DNA of 64,000 nucleotides from Streptomyces sp. NRRL WC-3742 (lineage in GTDB: Bacteria > Actinomycetota > Actinomycetes > Streptomycetales > Streptomycetaceae), in NCBI RefSeq assembly GCF_000720635.1, contig NZ_JOCF01000021.1, forward strand, positions 1 to 64,000. Direction: 5' to 3'. This document shows positions 26,481-36,164 of this stretch, piece by piece. The notes beneath the pieces are model-generated. The model had not been told where the DNA came from, made no database searches, and saw only the letters and a program-made list of their open reading frames with translations. Positions within the stretch are counted from its first letter, which is position 1, and every line of letters starts with the position of its first letter. Position numbers and translations under genes: made by a program.

Positions 26481-27755
26481 TCAGGCTTCGTCGGGCTCGT
26501 TCCAGGTGCGGTCCCGGACGGCGGGCAGGGCCAACACCACGGCCGTCGCGGCGACTTGCCACAGGGCGCCCGCCGAGAGGACCCGGTCGGCGCCCAGGCG
26601 GTCCGCCACCGGGCCGGCCACGGCGAGGCCCAGCGGGCCGAGGGCGAAGGCGCCGAGCGAGCCGTAGGCCGTCATCCGGCCGAGCAGCTCCTGCGGGACC
26701 CACTCCTGGGTCGTCGTGCTGAACAGCGTCCCGCAGACCGCCGAGCCGACGCCCGCCACCAGCGCGCCGGCCGCCACCCACGGCAGCGCCAGCCCGGCCC
26801 CGAAGGCCGCCGAGGGCAGCGCCCAGCCGAGCGCGGCCAGCGTCGCCACCGCGAGCGGACGGCCCGGGCGGCGGCCGAGCATCAGCAGGCCGCCCAGCAC
26901 CGCGCCCGCGCCGTACACGCCCATCACCAGACCCCAGGCGCGGGCGCCGCCCAGCTCCCGCTGCGAGGTGAGCGGGCCGAGGACAAGGAACGGCGCCCAG
27001 ACCAGCAGGTTGAACAGGCCCATCTGCGCGGTGGTGATCCAGAACCAGGGGCGGGCGGTGAACTCCGCCCAGCCCTCGCGCAGTTCGCGAACCATGGAGG
27101 TGCCGGGCCCGGCGCCCGGGGCCTTCCGCTCCGGCAGGCGCAGGCGGGCCAGGGCGAGGGCCCCTACGCCGTACGTCAGCGCGTCGACCAGCAGCACCGC
27201 CGCCGGACCGCGGGCCGCCGTGACCACGCCCGCCAGCGCCGGACCGGCCACCGTGGAGACCGAACGTGCCAGCCCCAGCAGGGTGTTGGCGTCCCCGAGG
27301 AGCTCCTTGCGGCGCACCAGGTCCGGGACGATCGCGCCGAACGCGGGCATGAACAGCGCCTCGCCCACGCCCCAGACCGCCACCAGCACCACCATCGCCC
27401 ACACCGGCGCGTGCCCGGCGGCCAGCAAGGCCGCGAACACCGCCTGCACCAGGCCGCGCGACGCCTCCGAGCCCAGCATCACCCGTCGGCCGCCCAGCCG
27501 GTCGGCGATCACCCCGCCGGCCAGCAGCATCAGCACCACGGGGAGGATGCGCGCCGCCATCACCCACCCGAGGGCGGTGCCGCCACCGCCGCCGTCGAGC
27601 ACCGCGAAGGCCACGGCGACCGGGGCCATCGAGGAGCCGAGGAGGGAGGTCGCGTATCCGACGAAGAACAACCTGAAGTCGCGCTCGCGCAGCACGGCGA
27701 GCCGGTCTCCCAGCCGCCGGGGGCGGGCCGGAATCCGTTCTGTTTCCACTGCCAT
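26481..27755 (-). CDS. MFS transporter (MFS_3/enterobactin-exporter-like)
   Basis: 424-residue membrane protein with about 12 hydrophobic helices. The N-terminal FRLFFVGYATSLLGSSMAPVA and the ADRLGGRRVMLGSEASRG loop between TM2 and TM3 are typical of the MFS_3/EntS-like exporter branch, and a VPDLVRRKELLGDANTLLGL segment follows TM4-5. Likely a proton-coupled exporter, substrate unknown. The start is ATG at 27755; no regulator adjoins it, and the next gene upstream is the divergent recombinase-like gene with repeated operators between. Confidence 0.9.
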   Translation of the reverse strand: MAVETERIPARPRRLGDRLAVLRERDFRLFFVGYATSLLGSSMAPVAVAFAVLDGGGGGTALGWVMAARILPVVLMLLAGGVIADRLGGRRVMLGSEASRGLVQAVFAALLAAGHAPVWAMVVLVAVWGVGEALFMPAFGAIVPDLVRRKELLGDANTLLGLARSVSTVAGPALAGVVTAARGPAAVLLVDALTYGVGALALARLRLPERKAPGAGPGTSMVRELREGWAEFTARPWFWITTAQMGLFNLLVWAPFLVLGPLTSQRELGGARAWGLVMGVYGAGAVLGGLLMLGRRPGRPLAVATLAALGWALPSAAFGAGLALPWVAAGALVAGVGSAVCGTLFSTTTQEWVPQELLGRMTAYGSLGAFALGPLGLAVAGPVADRLGADRVLSAGALWQVAATAVVLALPAVRDRTWNEPDEA

Positions 27756-27852
27756 GGGCAGTCAGTCTGCGTTCGGGAGGGAGCGGGGTTCAAGGGGTTC
27801 CGGGGGAAAAGTTGAGTGTTTCGGCATCAATTTTCGCGAGCTGGGGAGTTGC

Positions 27853-27945
27853 CGCAGTAAACAGGAGCATCTGGGGCTCTTCACCTGCGGTTTACTGCGA
27901 TTCACGGATAGGCTGGGAGTGCTTGGGAAAAGCGATTTACTGCGG
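27853..27945. promoter_or_regulatory. Three TTTACTGCG boxes upstream of the recombinase-like gene
   Basis: CGCAGTAAAC (27853-27862) and GTTTACTGCG (27890-27899) form an exact inverted pair; a third TTTACTGCGG follows at 27936-27945. All lie in AT-rich DNA just before the GTG at 27960, suggesting binding sites for a dedicated regulator or recombinase arms. Confidence 0.6.
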
Positions 27946-27959
27946 AAAGGTGATTCATC

Positions 27960-28757
27960 GTGGGGGAAGTCGAGCCGGTCGAGTACGGCGTCGCTGTCGA
28001 GCGCTACCTCGGCGATTCCGGGCTCTCCGAGGGCTCCCGGCGGATCTACCGGATCGCCCTGAACACCTGGGCCTGGGCACTCGCCGACCGCCCCGCGCCC
28101 ACCGGGCCCGAGCGGCGGCGCGCCCGGCCGCCCGTCCTGCCGCTCGCGCTGCTCGACCACCCGGACGCCGCCGGGCGACTGCGCGCCGCACTCGACCGCC
28201 GCGCCGCCGGCACCGACCCGCGCACCCTCAACCGCGAACTCTCCACCCTGCGGGCGGCAGTGGCCTGGTGGCGCACCCGCGGCTGGATCGACACCGACCC
28301 GGCCGCCGACCTGCGGCCCACGGCTCAACCCGCCACCGCCGCAGAGCCGTTGGACCCCGACCAGCTGCGCGCCCTCTTCGCCCTCCGCGCCCCGCTGCGC
28401 GAACAGGCCCTGTGGCACCTGCTGCACGAGTCGAACGCCGCCATCGAGACCGTCCTCGCCCTCGACACCGACGACCTCGACCCGACGCTGCGCCACACCC
28501 GGCCGCATCCCCAACGCCCCACGCTCCGCTGGCAGTCGGGCACGGCGCGGCTGCTGCTCATGCTCACCGCCGGCCGCCCCAGCGGCCCCCTCTTCCTCAC
28601 CGACCGCCGCGCCCCCGCGGGCACCCCCGCCGCCGACCGCTGCCCGCACACCGGCCGTGCCCGCCTCTCGTACCGCCGCGCCGCCGAACTCTTCACCGAC
28701 CGCACCCGCCCGCTCGGCGAGGGCTGGACCCTCCGCAGACTGCGGCAGGGAGGGTGA
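27960..28757 (+). pseudogene. Degenerate tyrosine recombinase-like gene
   Basis: 265 residues. The N-terminal part resembles the SAM-like core-binding domain of phage-type integrases (EGSRRIYRIALNTWAWAL; NRELSTLRAAVAWWRTRGWI), and LLHESNAAIETVLALDTDDL matches catalytic box I, but the conserved Arg is Ile. The C-terminus aligns with the SYRRAAELF...WTLHQLRHS region yet stops at WTLRRLRQGG, losing the HxxR, His/Trp and nucleophilic Tyr. It should therefore be unable to recombine DNA, though it might still bind it. GTG 27960 has a GGAAAGGTG site. The frame itself is intact with normal codon bias, so a maintained DNA-binding function is possible; whether to call it a pseudogene is a judgement. 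Confidence 0.65.
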
Positions 28758-28946
28758 CGGGAGGTCCGTTACAGAGTCGACGGGTGGCCGTGACACGACC
28801 GGCCGGTGGCCGCGACACGGCGCTCCTACCGTCACTGTCGACGCCGCGGGCCGCACCGGGCAATACAGGCCGGTACGGGCCGCAGGGCGTCCGCGATCGC
28901 GTGTGACACGACCCGTTGACGCTGCACCCACGAGGAGAACCACCGC

Positions 28947-29369
28947 ATGAGCACGAGCAGGAGCCGTACCGACCGCTCCCCCGCCCGCCGCGTCCTGGCG
29001 GTCTGCGCCCTGACCGGGGCCGCACTGCTGACCACCCTCACCGGCGGACAGGCGTGGGCCGACGGCGCCCCGGCGCCCACCGCCACCGCCCCCTCGGCCG
29101 CCCCCTCGGCCGCCCCGTCGGCCGGCGTCGTCCCCGCCCCCGCCGCCCCGTCGGCCGGCCCCGTGAGGACCGCCACCCCCACGCCGCCGGCCCCGGGCAA
29201 GCCGCAGGTGCGCGAGGTGCCCAAGGGCGCCGCGGCGGCCGGTGACGGCTCCACCGCCTCCGACGGCACCTCCGGCGTGATGCTGGTGGGCGGCGGCGCC
29301 GTCGCCGCCGTCGGCGCCGGCGCGCTGGGCTTCGCCGTCCTGCGCCGCCGCTCCGGTGCGCGAGGCTGA
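28947..29369 (+). CDS. Secreted Ala/Pro-rich protein with C-terminal sorting-like tail
   Basis: 140 residues. A Sec signal peptide (hydrophobic core about 15-34, cleavage after QAWA) is followed by a Pro/Ala/Ser-rich low-complexity segment and, at the C-terminus, a hydrophobic helix (about 110-132) and a basic RRRSGARG tail. This resembles sortase substrates but lacks a clear LPxTG/LAxTG; the VREVPKGAAAAGDGS segment precedes the helix where the sorting motif would be. The gene overlaps the sortase start by 14 nt, so co-translation and substrate-enzyme pairing are likely. Confidence 0.8.
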   Translation: MSTSRSRTDRSPARRVLAVCALTGAALLTTLTGGQAWADGAPAPTATAPSAAPSAAPSAGVVPAPAAPSAGPVRTATPTPPAPGKPQVREVPKGAAAAGDGSTASDGTSGVMLVGGGAVAAVGAGALGFAVLRRRSGARG

Positions 29370-30165
29370 CACCGGTCCCGAGCCCGCCGGGCACCCCGGC
29401 GCCCTTCCCCCGTACCCGGCCGGTGGGGGAAGCGGCGCCGGGGCCCCGCCGGCGGCAGGGACCACGAGACGGCGCGGCGCCGGGCGGCGCCGCGCCGCGC
29501 GGCCCGGCCCGGGCGCCGCACGCCGTACAGCCTTCGGTGCGGCGGGCCTCCTCTGCCTGGTGCTGGGCGCCTCGCTGGCGCTGTCCGGCCACGAGAGCCC
29601 GGTGGTCCGCATCGAGACCTCCGGACACGACGGCACGGGCGGCACGGGCGCGGGCGCGGGCGCGGGCAACACGGATGGCACCCCTCCCCCGGCCCGGACC
29701 ACCGCGTCGAAGCCCGGCACGCCCTCGCCGCCGACCCGGCTGCTGATCCCCGCACTCGGGGTGGACGCGCCGGTGACGGGCCTCGGCCTGAACGCCGACC
29801 TGACGGTCGAGGTGCCCTCCGCCGACCACGGCGACGAGGTCGGCTGGTACCGCAACGGCCCCACCCCCGGCGAGACCGGCCCGGCCGTCCTCATCGGGCA
29901 CTACGACACCGTGCACGGCCCGGCGGTCTTCAAGAACCTGCCGAGGCTCAAGCCCGGCGACCTGATCAGGATCCGGCGCACGGACGGCGGCACCGTGGAC
30001 TTCAAGGTCCGCACGCTCGTCCAGGCGGCCAAGGACGCCTTCCCCACCGACCAGGTGTACGGCGACACGCCCGGGCCCGCGCTGCGCCTGATCACCTGCG
30101 GCGGGCGGATCGGCAAGAACGGCCACTGGACTGACAACATCATCGTCCTGGCGGACCCGGCCTGA
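29356..30165 (+). CDS. Class E/F sortase
   Basis: 269-residue membrane-anchored transpeptidase. A long Pro/Arg-rich cytoplasmic N-terminus precedes one transmembrane helix (about 58-77), a linker, then the sortase domain (about 125-269) with catalytic His182 (IGHYDT) and Cys248 (LRLITCGG). The usual RDN-type Arg near the end is not seen; the region reads GHWTDNIIV, so the assisting Arg may lie elsewhere (e.g. RIGKNG). It should anchor surface proteins, probably the protein encoded just upstream. GTG start at 29356 overlaps the preceding gene. Confidence 0.9.
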   Translation: MREADTGPEPAGHPGALPPYPAGGGSGAGAPPAAGTTRRRGAGRRRAARPGPGAARRTAFGAAGLLCLVLGASLALSGHESPVVRIETSGHDGTGGTGAGAGAGNTDGTPPPARTTASKPGTPSPPTRLLIPALGVDAPVTGLGLNADLTVEVPSADHGDEVGWYRNGPTPGETGPAVLIGHYDTVHGPAVFKNLPRLKPGDLIRIRRTDGGTVDFKVRTLVQAAKDAFPTDQVYGDTPGPALRLITCGGRIGKNGHWTDNIIVLADPA

Positions 30166-30265
30166 CCCGCGCCCGCCCGTCCGCGCCGGAACCGCCGACC
30201 GCCCCCCGCGCGACGTACCACCAGGAGAGGCGGAACCCGCAGACCAGGAGGAACGAGCACTGACC

Positions 30266-31099
30266 GTGGCAGCAGAACCCCGCCCCCGCCGCAGGCCGGG
30301 CACCGCACTCGTGACCGCCGCGGCCACCCTGACCGGCCTCGTGGCCCTCGCCGCCGTGCTCCTGGGCCGGGAGGCCCCCGGCGGCCTGCGGGACGACGGC
30401 CCCGCCACGGCCGTCGCCCCGCCCGCCGTGGAGAAACCGCTCTGGCCCCAGCTGGCGACCGCCCCGCCGCCGACCCCCGCCGCCGTGTCCGCGTCCCAGG
30501 CGCCGCCTCAGCCGATCCCCGGCCTCACCGTTCCGGGGCGCGACCTCACCGCCGTCGACGTCCGCGCCCTCCTCGGCAAGGACCCGGCCCTGAGCCCCGA
30601 GGAACGGGCGGCACTCGACTCCTGCCCCGGGTGCGGGGTCCGCAGCCCGGAGTTCCGCGACCTCACCGGGGACGGCCGGCCGGAGCTGATCACCGCCGTC
30701 ACCCCCACCGTCGGGCTGGTCGTCCTGCACGTCTACGCTCTCGACGGCGAACACGTCCTGCCCGTTCTGCGGGTACAGGTCCTGAGCGGTTTCAGCGCCG
30801 CCACCGTCGACTCCGACCTGGTCCTGCGCGAGCCGACCAGCACCACCTCCCAGACCACCAGCCGCTACCACTGGGACGGCGCCAGGCTCGTCCCGGTGGA
30901 GCAGCGGGTGGAAGGGATCGGCCTGCTCCCGCACGCCGGCCCGTCCGACGAGCCCTCGGGCGGCGCCGTCCCCGTCCCCACGGCCGTACCCGCCCCCGGG
31001 CGGCCCGGCGTCGCCACGGTGCCCGCACGCCCCAGCCGCCCGCCCGCCGCCACCGCCCCGCCACCCGCCGCCACCTCGACCCCGGAAGCCCGACGATGA
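30266..31099 (+). CDS. Membrane-anchored protein in a CseA-like position
   Basis: 277 residues, family not recognised. One transmembrane helix (about 13-35) anchors an extracytoplasmic part with a DLTGDGRPELITAVTP segment resembling FG-GAP/calcium loops and a CPGCG pair, ending in a long Pro/Ala-rich tail. Its stop overlaps the response-regulator start (ATGA), so it is translated with the two-component system and may modulate the sensor, as the lipoprotein CseA does for CseBC. The start is uncertain: GTG 30266 is taken, but CTG at 30260 has better spacing (8 nt) from AGGAGG (30246-30251). Confidence 0.8.
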   Translation: MAAEPRPRRRPGTALVTAAATLTGLVALAAVLLGREAPGGLRDDGPATAVAPPAVEKPLWPQLATAPPPTPAAVSASQAPPQPIPGLTVPGRDLTAVDVRALLGKDPALSPEERAALDSCPGCGVRSPEFRDLTGDGRPELITAVTPTVGLVVLHVYALDGEHVLPVLRVQVLSGFSAATVDSDLVLREPTSTTSQTTSRYHWDGARLVPVEQRVEGIGLLPHAGPSDEPSGGAVPVPTAVPAPGRPGVATVPARPSRPPAATAPPPAATSTPEARR

Positions 31100-31866
31100 C
31101 CGCCACCCCCACCCCGCACATCCTCCTGGTCGAGGACGACGAGGTCATCCGCGAGGCGACCCGCATGGCCCTGGAGCGCTACGGCTTCCCGGTCACCACG
31201 GCCGCGGACGGCCTGGAGGGCCTGGAAGCCTTCCACGCCGTCAACCCCGACCTGCTCCTGCTGGACGTCATGCTGCCGCTGCTCGACGGGGTCGGCCTCT
31301 GCCGCCGCATCCGCGAGGAGAGCCAGCTGCCGATCCTGATGATGTCGGCGCGCACCGACCCGGTGGACGTGGTCTCCGGCCTCGAGGCCGGGGCGGACGA
31401 CTACGTCGTCAAGCCCTTCGAGAGCGCCGTCCTCGTCGCCCGCATCCGTACGGTGCTGCGCCGGATCCGCGTCGTTCCGTCGGCCCCCGCTTCCGCCGCC
31501 GCCCCCGCTGCCGCCGTTTCCGCCGCCGTTTCCGCCGCCGAGGCCGTGGGGACCGCCCCCGCCGTCGCGCCCTCCACCGTCCGCAGCTTCGACGGACTGG
31601 AGGTGGACACCGACAGCATGGAGGTGCGGGTTCACGGCCGCCTCGTCCCGCTCACCCCCACCGAGCTGCGCCTGCTGCTCGAACTCACCGCCTCCCCCGG
31701 CATCGTGCTGGAGCGCACCACCCTGCTCGAGCGCGTCTGGGACTACGAGTGGGGCGCCGACACCCGCGTCGTGGACGTCCACGTGCAGCGGCTGCGCGCC
31801 AAGATCGGCTCCGACCGGATCGAGACCGTCCGCGGGTTCGGCTACAAGCTGCGGCGCCCGGCATGA
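31096..31866 (+). CDS. OmpR-family response regulator, CseB-like
   Basis: 256 residues. The receiver domain has the acidic pocket (VEDDE), phospho-acceptor Asp57 (LLLLDVML) and Lys106 (VVKPFES); an Ala/Pro linker of about 40 residues then leads to the OmpR/PhoB winged helix ending TVRGFGYKLRRPA. The sequence style (EVIREATRMALERYGF; VSGLEAGADDYVVKPFES) closely resembles CseB of the envelope-stress CseBC system, but no sigE is adjacent. ATGA overlaps join it to genes on both sides. Confidence 0.92.
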   Translation: MTATPTPHILLVEDDEVIREATRMALERYGFPVTTAADGLEGLEAFHAVNPDLLLLDVMLPLLDGVGLCRRIREESQLPILMMSARTDPVDVVSGLEAGADDYVVKPFESAVLVARIRTVLRRIRVVPSAPASAAAPAAAVSAAVSAAEAVGTAPAVAPSTVRSFDGLEVDTDSMEVRVHGRLVPLTPTELRLLLELTASPGIVLERTTLLERVWDYEWGADTRVVDVHVQRLRAKIGSDRIETVRGFGYKLRRPA

Positions 31867-33116
31867 CCCTGCGCCGCCAGATCGCCACCGCCGTCGCCGC
31901 CATCTCCGTACTGGTCGCGGTGGCCGTGGGCCTGCTGGTCCACCGGGCGATGATCCGTCAGCACGTCGACCAGGCGCGGACCGCCTCCCTCACCGCCCTC
32001 GACTCCGCCTCGGCCGCCTACAGCCGCGGCGAGGAGCCCGCCAGGACGGGCGGCGGCGTCAACGACCCGGCCCTGCCCGGACGGCTGCGCACCCTCGCCG
32101 CCTCCGGCCACCGGGGCAGCCTGCTGGCCGCGGACGGGCCGGGCGAGTCGATGTGGGCGGCCGGCCCCGTCCGCGACGGCGTGCTCTCCGTCCGGGTGGA
32201 CTTCACCCAGGACCGCCGGGCCATCGCCGACCTGGACCGGATCATCCTGATCACCGTGGTCGCCGCGGTCTTCACCACCGTGCTCGCCGGCGTCCTCGTC
32301 GCCGACCGGATCAGCCGCCGGCTGCGCACCGCCGCCACCGCCGCCCGGAGCATCGCCGCCGGGGGGACGGACACCGGGATCGGCGAACTCGTCGACGGCA
32401 AGGACGAGGTGGCCGACCTCGCCGCCGCCGTCGACCTGATGTCCCGCACCCTGCACCGGCGCCTCGCCGACGAGCAGCGCTTCACCGCCGACGTCGCCCA
32501 CGAGCTGCGCACCCCGCTCACCGGACTGGTCACCGCCGCCGAACTCCTGCCGCCAGGACGCCCCACCGAGCTCGTCCGCAACCGGGTCCAGGCCCTGCGC
32601 GGCCTGGTCGAGGACCTGCTGGAGGTCTCCCGCCTGGACGCCGACGTCGAGTCCCCCGACCTCTCCGCCGTCCCCCTGGAACGCGCCGTGCGCCGCACCG
32701 TCGCCCTCACCGGACTGGACGTCACCGTCGAGGTGGCCGACGACCGGGAGGTCCGCACCGACCTGCGCCGCCTCGACCGCATCCTCGGCAACCTGCTCGT
32801 CAACGCCCACCGCCACGGCGCCGCCCCCGTGCTGCTCCGCGTCGACGGCCACCGCATCACCGTCCGCGACCACGGCCCCGGCTACCCCGGTGACCTCCTC
32901 GACCACGGCCCCCAGCGCTTCCGCACCAACGCCCCCGAACGCGGCCGCGGCCACGGCCTCGGCCTCACCATCGCCACCGGCCACACCCGCGTCATCGGCG
33001 CCACCCTCGCCTTCGCCAACCACCCCGCCGGCGGCGCCCTCGCCACCCTCACCCTCCCCGCGCACACGCGGGACGCACAGGACGGGCCGGACACGCAGGA
33101 AGGGCCGGCCCGATGA
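31863..33116 (+). CDS. Membrane sensor histidine kinase, CseC-like
   Basis: 417 residues with two transmembrane helices (about 10-27 and 127-147) flanking an extracytoplasmic sensor of roughly 100 residues, then a HAMP linker, HisKA with phospho-acceptor His213 (VAHELRTPLTG) and a HATPase_c domain (GNLLVNAHRHG; RDHGPGYPG; GRGHGLGLTIA). The start overlaps the regulator stop, so the pair is one unit. The position after a sortase and its substrate suggests it senses the cell envelope; the signal is unknown. Confidence 0.92.
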   Translation: MTLRRQIATAVAAISVLVAVAVGLLVHRAMIRQHVDQARTASLTALDSASAAYSRGEEPARTGGGVNDPALPGRLRTLAASGHRGSLLAADGPGESMWAAGPVRDGVLSVRVDFTQDRRAIADLDRIILITVVAAVFTTVLAGVLVADRISRRLRTAATAARSIAAGGTDTGIGELVDGKDEVADLAAAVDLMSRTLHRRLADEQRFTADVAHELRTPLTGLVTAAELLPPGRPTELVRNRVQALRGLVEDLLEVSRLDADVESPDLSAVPLERAVRRTVALTGLDVTVEVADDREVRTDLRRLDRILGNLLVNAHRHGAAPVLLRVDGHRITVRDHGPGYPGDLLDHGPQRFRTNAPERGRGHGLGLTIATGHTRVIGATLAFANHPAGGALATLTLPAHTRDAQDGPDTQEGPAR

Positions 33117-33145
33117 CGACCGGGCCGACCCTTCCGAATCCGCGG

Positions 33146-33219
33146 AGCCCCCTGTCGGGTTCGAACCGACGACCCCCGCTTTACAAGAGCGGTGCTCTGG
33201 CCAGCTGAGCTAAGGAGGC
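33146..33219 (-). tRNA. tRNA-Thr(TGT)
   Basis: On the minus strand the 74-nt sequence folds as a normal cloverleaf: acceptor GCCTCCT/AGGGGGC, D-arm GCTC/GAGC, anticodon stem CCGCT/AGCGG with loop CTTGTAA (anticodon TGT), T-arm GTCGG-TTCGAAC-CCGAC. The discriminator is T and 3' CCA is not encoded. It is an isolated gene between the kinase and msiK. Confidence 0.93.
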
Positions 33220-33388
33220 ACGGTGGCCGTCCGCGAACGGATCACGGCGGCACCGGGGGTGAGTCTACCGGGCCGGGGTGGCGGGTTGGGGGGATATCCG
33301 GGGGGCGAGGGTGTGATGGAACCGTTGTGGCCCGGGGGCTGACAGGGGGCGGGGGTGCGGGTAGCGTCGCCGGTAGCCGGGCCTGGCA

Positions 33389-33404
33389 AGTGGTTCAGAC
33401 CAAT
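33389..33404. promoter_or_regulatory. Candidate DasR-type operator upstream of msiK
   Basis: AGTGGTTCAGACCAAT resembles the DasR consensus ACTGGTCTAGACCAGT and lies 85 bp before the msiK ATG. Its reverse complement contains TGGTCTGAACCA, identical to the core of the site before the LPMO gene (48679-48694). Confidence 0.6.
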
Positions 33405-33488
33405 TGCGGGGCCGGCACAAGTGAACAGGGAAGAACCCCTTTACTCGGATCGTCCGGCACGTTCCTGCCGGTGAAGGAGAGAACCACC

Positions 33489-34580
<1,092 letters not shown>

Positions 34581-34604
34581 CGGCGCGCCCGGCAAGCAGC
34601 CACG

Positions 34605-34642
34605 CGGAGCCCGTCCGGCCGTTCCCGGTCGGACGGGCTCCG
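34605..34642 (+). terminator. msiK terminator
   Basis: 16-bp stem (34605-34620 with 34627-34642), one G-U pair, 6-nt loop. Confidence 0.88.
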
Positions 34643-34749
34643 TCCGTACACCCCCACGTCAACACGACGTGGGGATAAACCCGGACATGCATCACTCGAT
34701 GGTGTGACGGAGGGCGATCCTGGCGCTACCCACCGCTACTCTCCTGAGG

Positions 34750-35208
34750 GTGAAGCAGCTAGTGCGCCGTATCGGCCAGACCGTCGCCCTGACCCTGCCG
34801 GTCGTCCTGGTGACCACCGGCACCCTCGCCGTGACCCGGGTCCCGTGGGCCCCGCCGACCGGCCTCGACCAGCAGGTCGTGGCCGCGTCCAGCGGGGACG
34901 GCGCCGGGATCGGACGTTCCTCCACCGCCGCCTCGACCAGTGCGGCCAAGCCGCAGGACGGCCTCGCCCCGCAGGAGTCGCTGCGGGTGGCGCTGCTCGA
35001 CGAGCTGCGCGCCAAGAACCCCTCCGCCGCGCTGGACCTGCTGGAGCGCTCGATGCGCGAACAGCCGTCCCTGACGCCGTACTGCACCTCGCTGGCCACG
35101 GAGCTGGGCAAGGCGGCGGTGCGCAAGTACCAGGGCGACGTCCAGCGGGCCCGCTCCTTCGCCCGCCCGGTCTGCGACGGGGCGTTCGCGGCCGGCGTCG
35201 TCGGCTGA
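34750..35208 (+). CDS. Small exported hypothetical protein
   Basis: 152 residues, no recognised family. A hydrophobic segment (about 11-28) after a basic N-terminus acts as a signal peptide or anchor; a Ser/Ala-rich linker is followed by a helical domain (about 70-152) with two Cys (PYCTSL and RPVCDG) that may form a disulphide. The GTG at 34750 is the first credible start; the upstream ribosome-binding site is weak. The neighbouring nucleotidyltransferase starts 78 nt downstream, so co-transcription is possible. Confidence 0.75.
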   Translation: MKQLVRRIGQTVALTLPVVLVTTGTLAVTRVPWAPPTGLDQQVVAASSGDGAGIGRSSTAASTSAAKPQDGLAPQESLRVALLDELRAKNPSAALDLLERSMREQPSLTPYCTSLATELGKAAVRKYQGDVQRARSFARPVCDGAFAAGVVG

Positions 35209-35286
35209 GGCCACACGCCCGACAACTCGGGCCCGCCGACGCGCGGTTGAGCCCTCCGCGGCGGCGGGCGCGCCTATTGTTCAGGC

Positions 35287-36087
35287 ATGAGCCCTGACTC
35301 CGGCCCCGCCGCCGTCCACGAGCCCCGCGAGCCCCGCCAGCCCCACGAGCCCCGGCCGACCAGCACACCGGTCACCCAAGCGGTGATCCTGGCCGGCGGC
35401 CAGGGCTCCCGGCTGCGGCCCTACACCGACGACCGCCCCAAGCCGCTCGTCGAGATCCCGGGGACGGGCAAGCCGATCCTCGGCCACCAGCTGGCCTGGC
35501 TGGCCGAGGAGGGCGTCACCGACGTGGTGGTGTCCTGCGGCCACCTCGCCGAGGTGCTGGAGGAGTGGCTCGACAAGGCGGACCTGCCGCTGCGGGTGCG
35601 CACGGTGATCGAGGCCGAACCGCTCGGGCGCGGCGGCGGGCTCAAGTACGCGGCGAAGGCGCTGCCCCGCCCGGACGAGCCCTGGTACGCCACCAACGGC
35701 GACATCTGGACCAGGTTCAGCCTCCGCGACATGGCCTCCTTCCACCACGAGCGCGGCGCCGTCGCGACGCTCGCCCTGGCCCGGCCCCGGATCCCCTGGG
35801 GCGCCGTGGAGACCGACCAGTTCGGCAACGTGCTGGACTTCATCGAGGCGCCGCCCTCCCCGTTCCTGATCAACGCGGGCCTGTACGTCTTCAGCCCGGA
35901 GTTCGCCGAGCTGCTGCCGGACGTGGGCGACCACGAGCGCACCACCTTCCCCCAACTCGCCCGCGGCAAGCGCCTGGCCGGCTACCAGCTGCCGCAGGGC
36001 GTCTACTGGCGCGCCATCGACACCGCCAAGGACCTCACGGAGGCGGCCAAGGAGCTCGCCTCCGGCGCGGGCCGCAGGCCCAGCTAG
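35287..36087 (+). CDS. NDP-sugar pyrophosphorylase-like nucleotidyltransferase
   Basis: 266-residue GT-A-fold nucleotidyltransferase. The signature AVILAGGQGSRLRPYTDDRPKP (about 32-53, read as AVILAGGQGSRLRP followed by the PKPL motif) and the metal-binding ATNGDIW (about 135) place it with mannose-1-phosphate/glucose-1-phosphate nucleotidyltransferases; there is no left-handed beta-helix domain, so it is a minimal enzyme. Probably activates a sugar phosphate for cell-surface glycan synthesis; the sugar is unknown. The start is ATG at 35287; the first 28 residues are a Pro/Glu-rich extension that may not be needed. Confidence 0.88.
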   Translation: MSPDSGPAAVHEPREPRQPHEPRPTSTPVTQAVILAGGQGSRLRPYTDDRPKPLVEIPGTGKPILGHQLAWLAEEGVTDVVVSCGHLAEVLEEWLDKADLPLRVRTVIEAEPLGRGGGLKYAAKALPRPDEPWYATNGDIWTRFSLRDMASFHHERGAVATLALARPRIPWGAVETDQFGNVLDFIEAPPSPFLINAGLYVFSPEFAELLPDVGDHERTTFPQLARGKRLAGYQLPQGVYWRAIDTAKDLTEAAKELASGAGRRPS

Positions 36088-36103
36088 AACCGCCCGGGAG
36101 GAC

Positions 36104-36152
36104 ACGACGATCGGCCGGGTGCTCCCCCACGGAGCACCCGGCCGATCGTCGT
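36104..36152. terminator. Bidirectional terminator between nucleotidyltransferase and DoxX-like gene
   Basis: Perfect 22-bp stem (36104-36125 with 36131-36152) and a 5-nt loop between convergent genes. Confidence 0.93.
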
Positions 36153-36164
36153 CCAGGGGAAGCC

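Noticed and set aside
27960..28757. Active integrase of an integrated element
   Set aside because: Catalytic Arg and the C-terminal catalytic block are missing; the nearest tRNA is 4.4 kb away and no att repeats were noticed.
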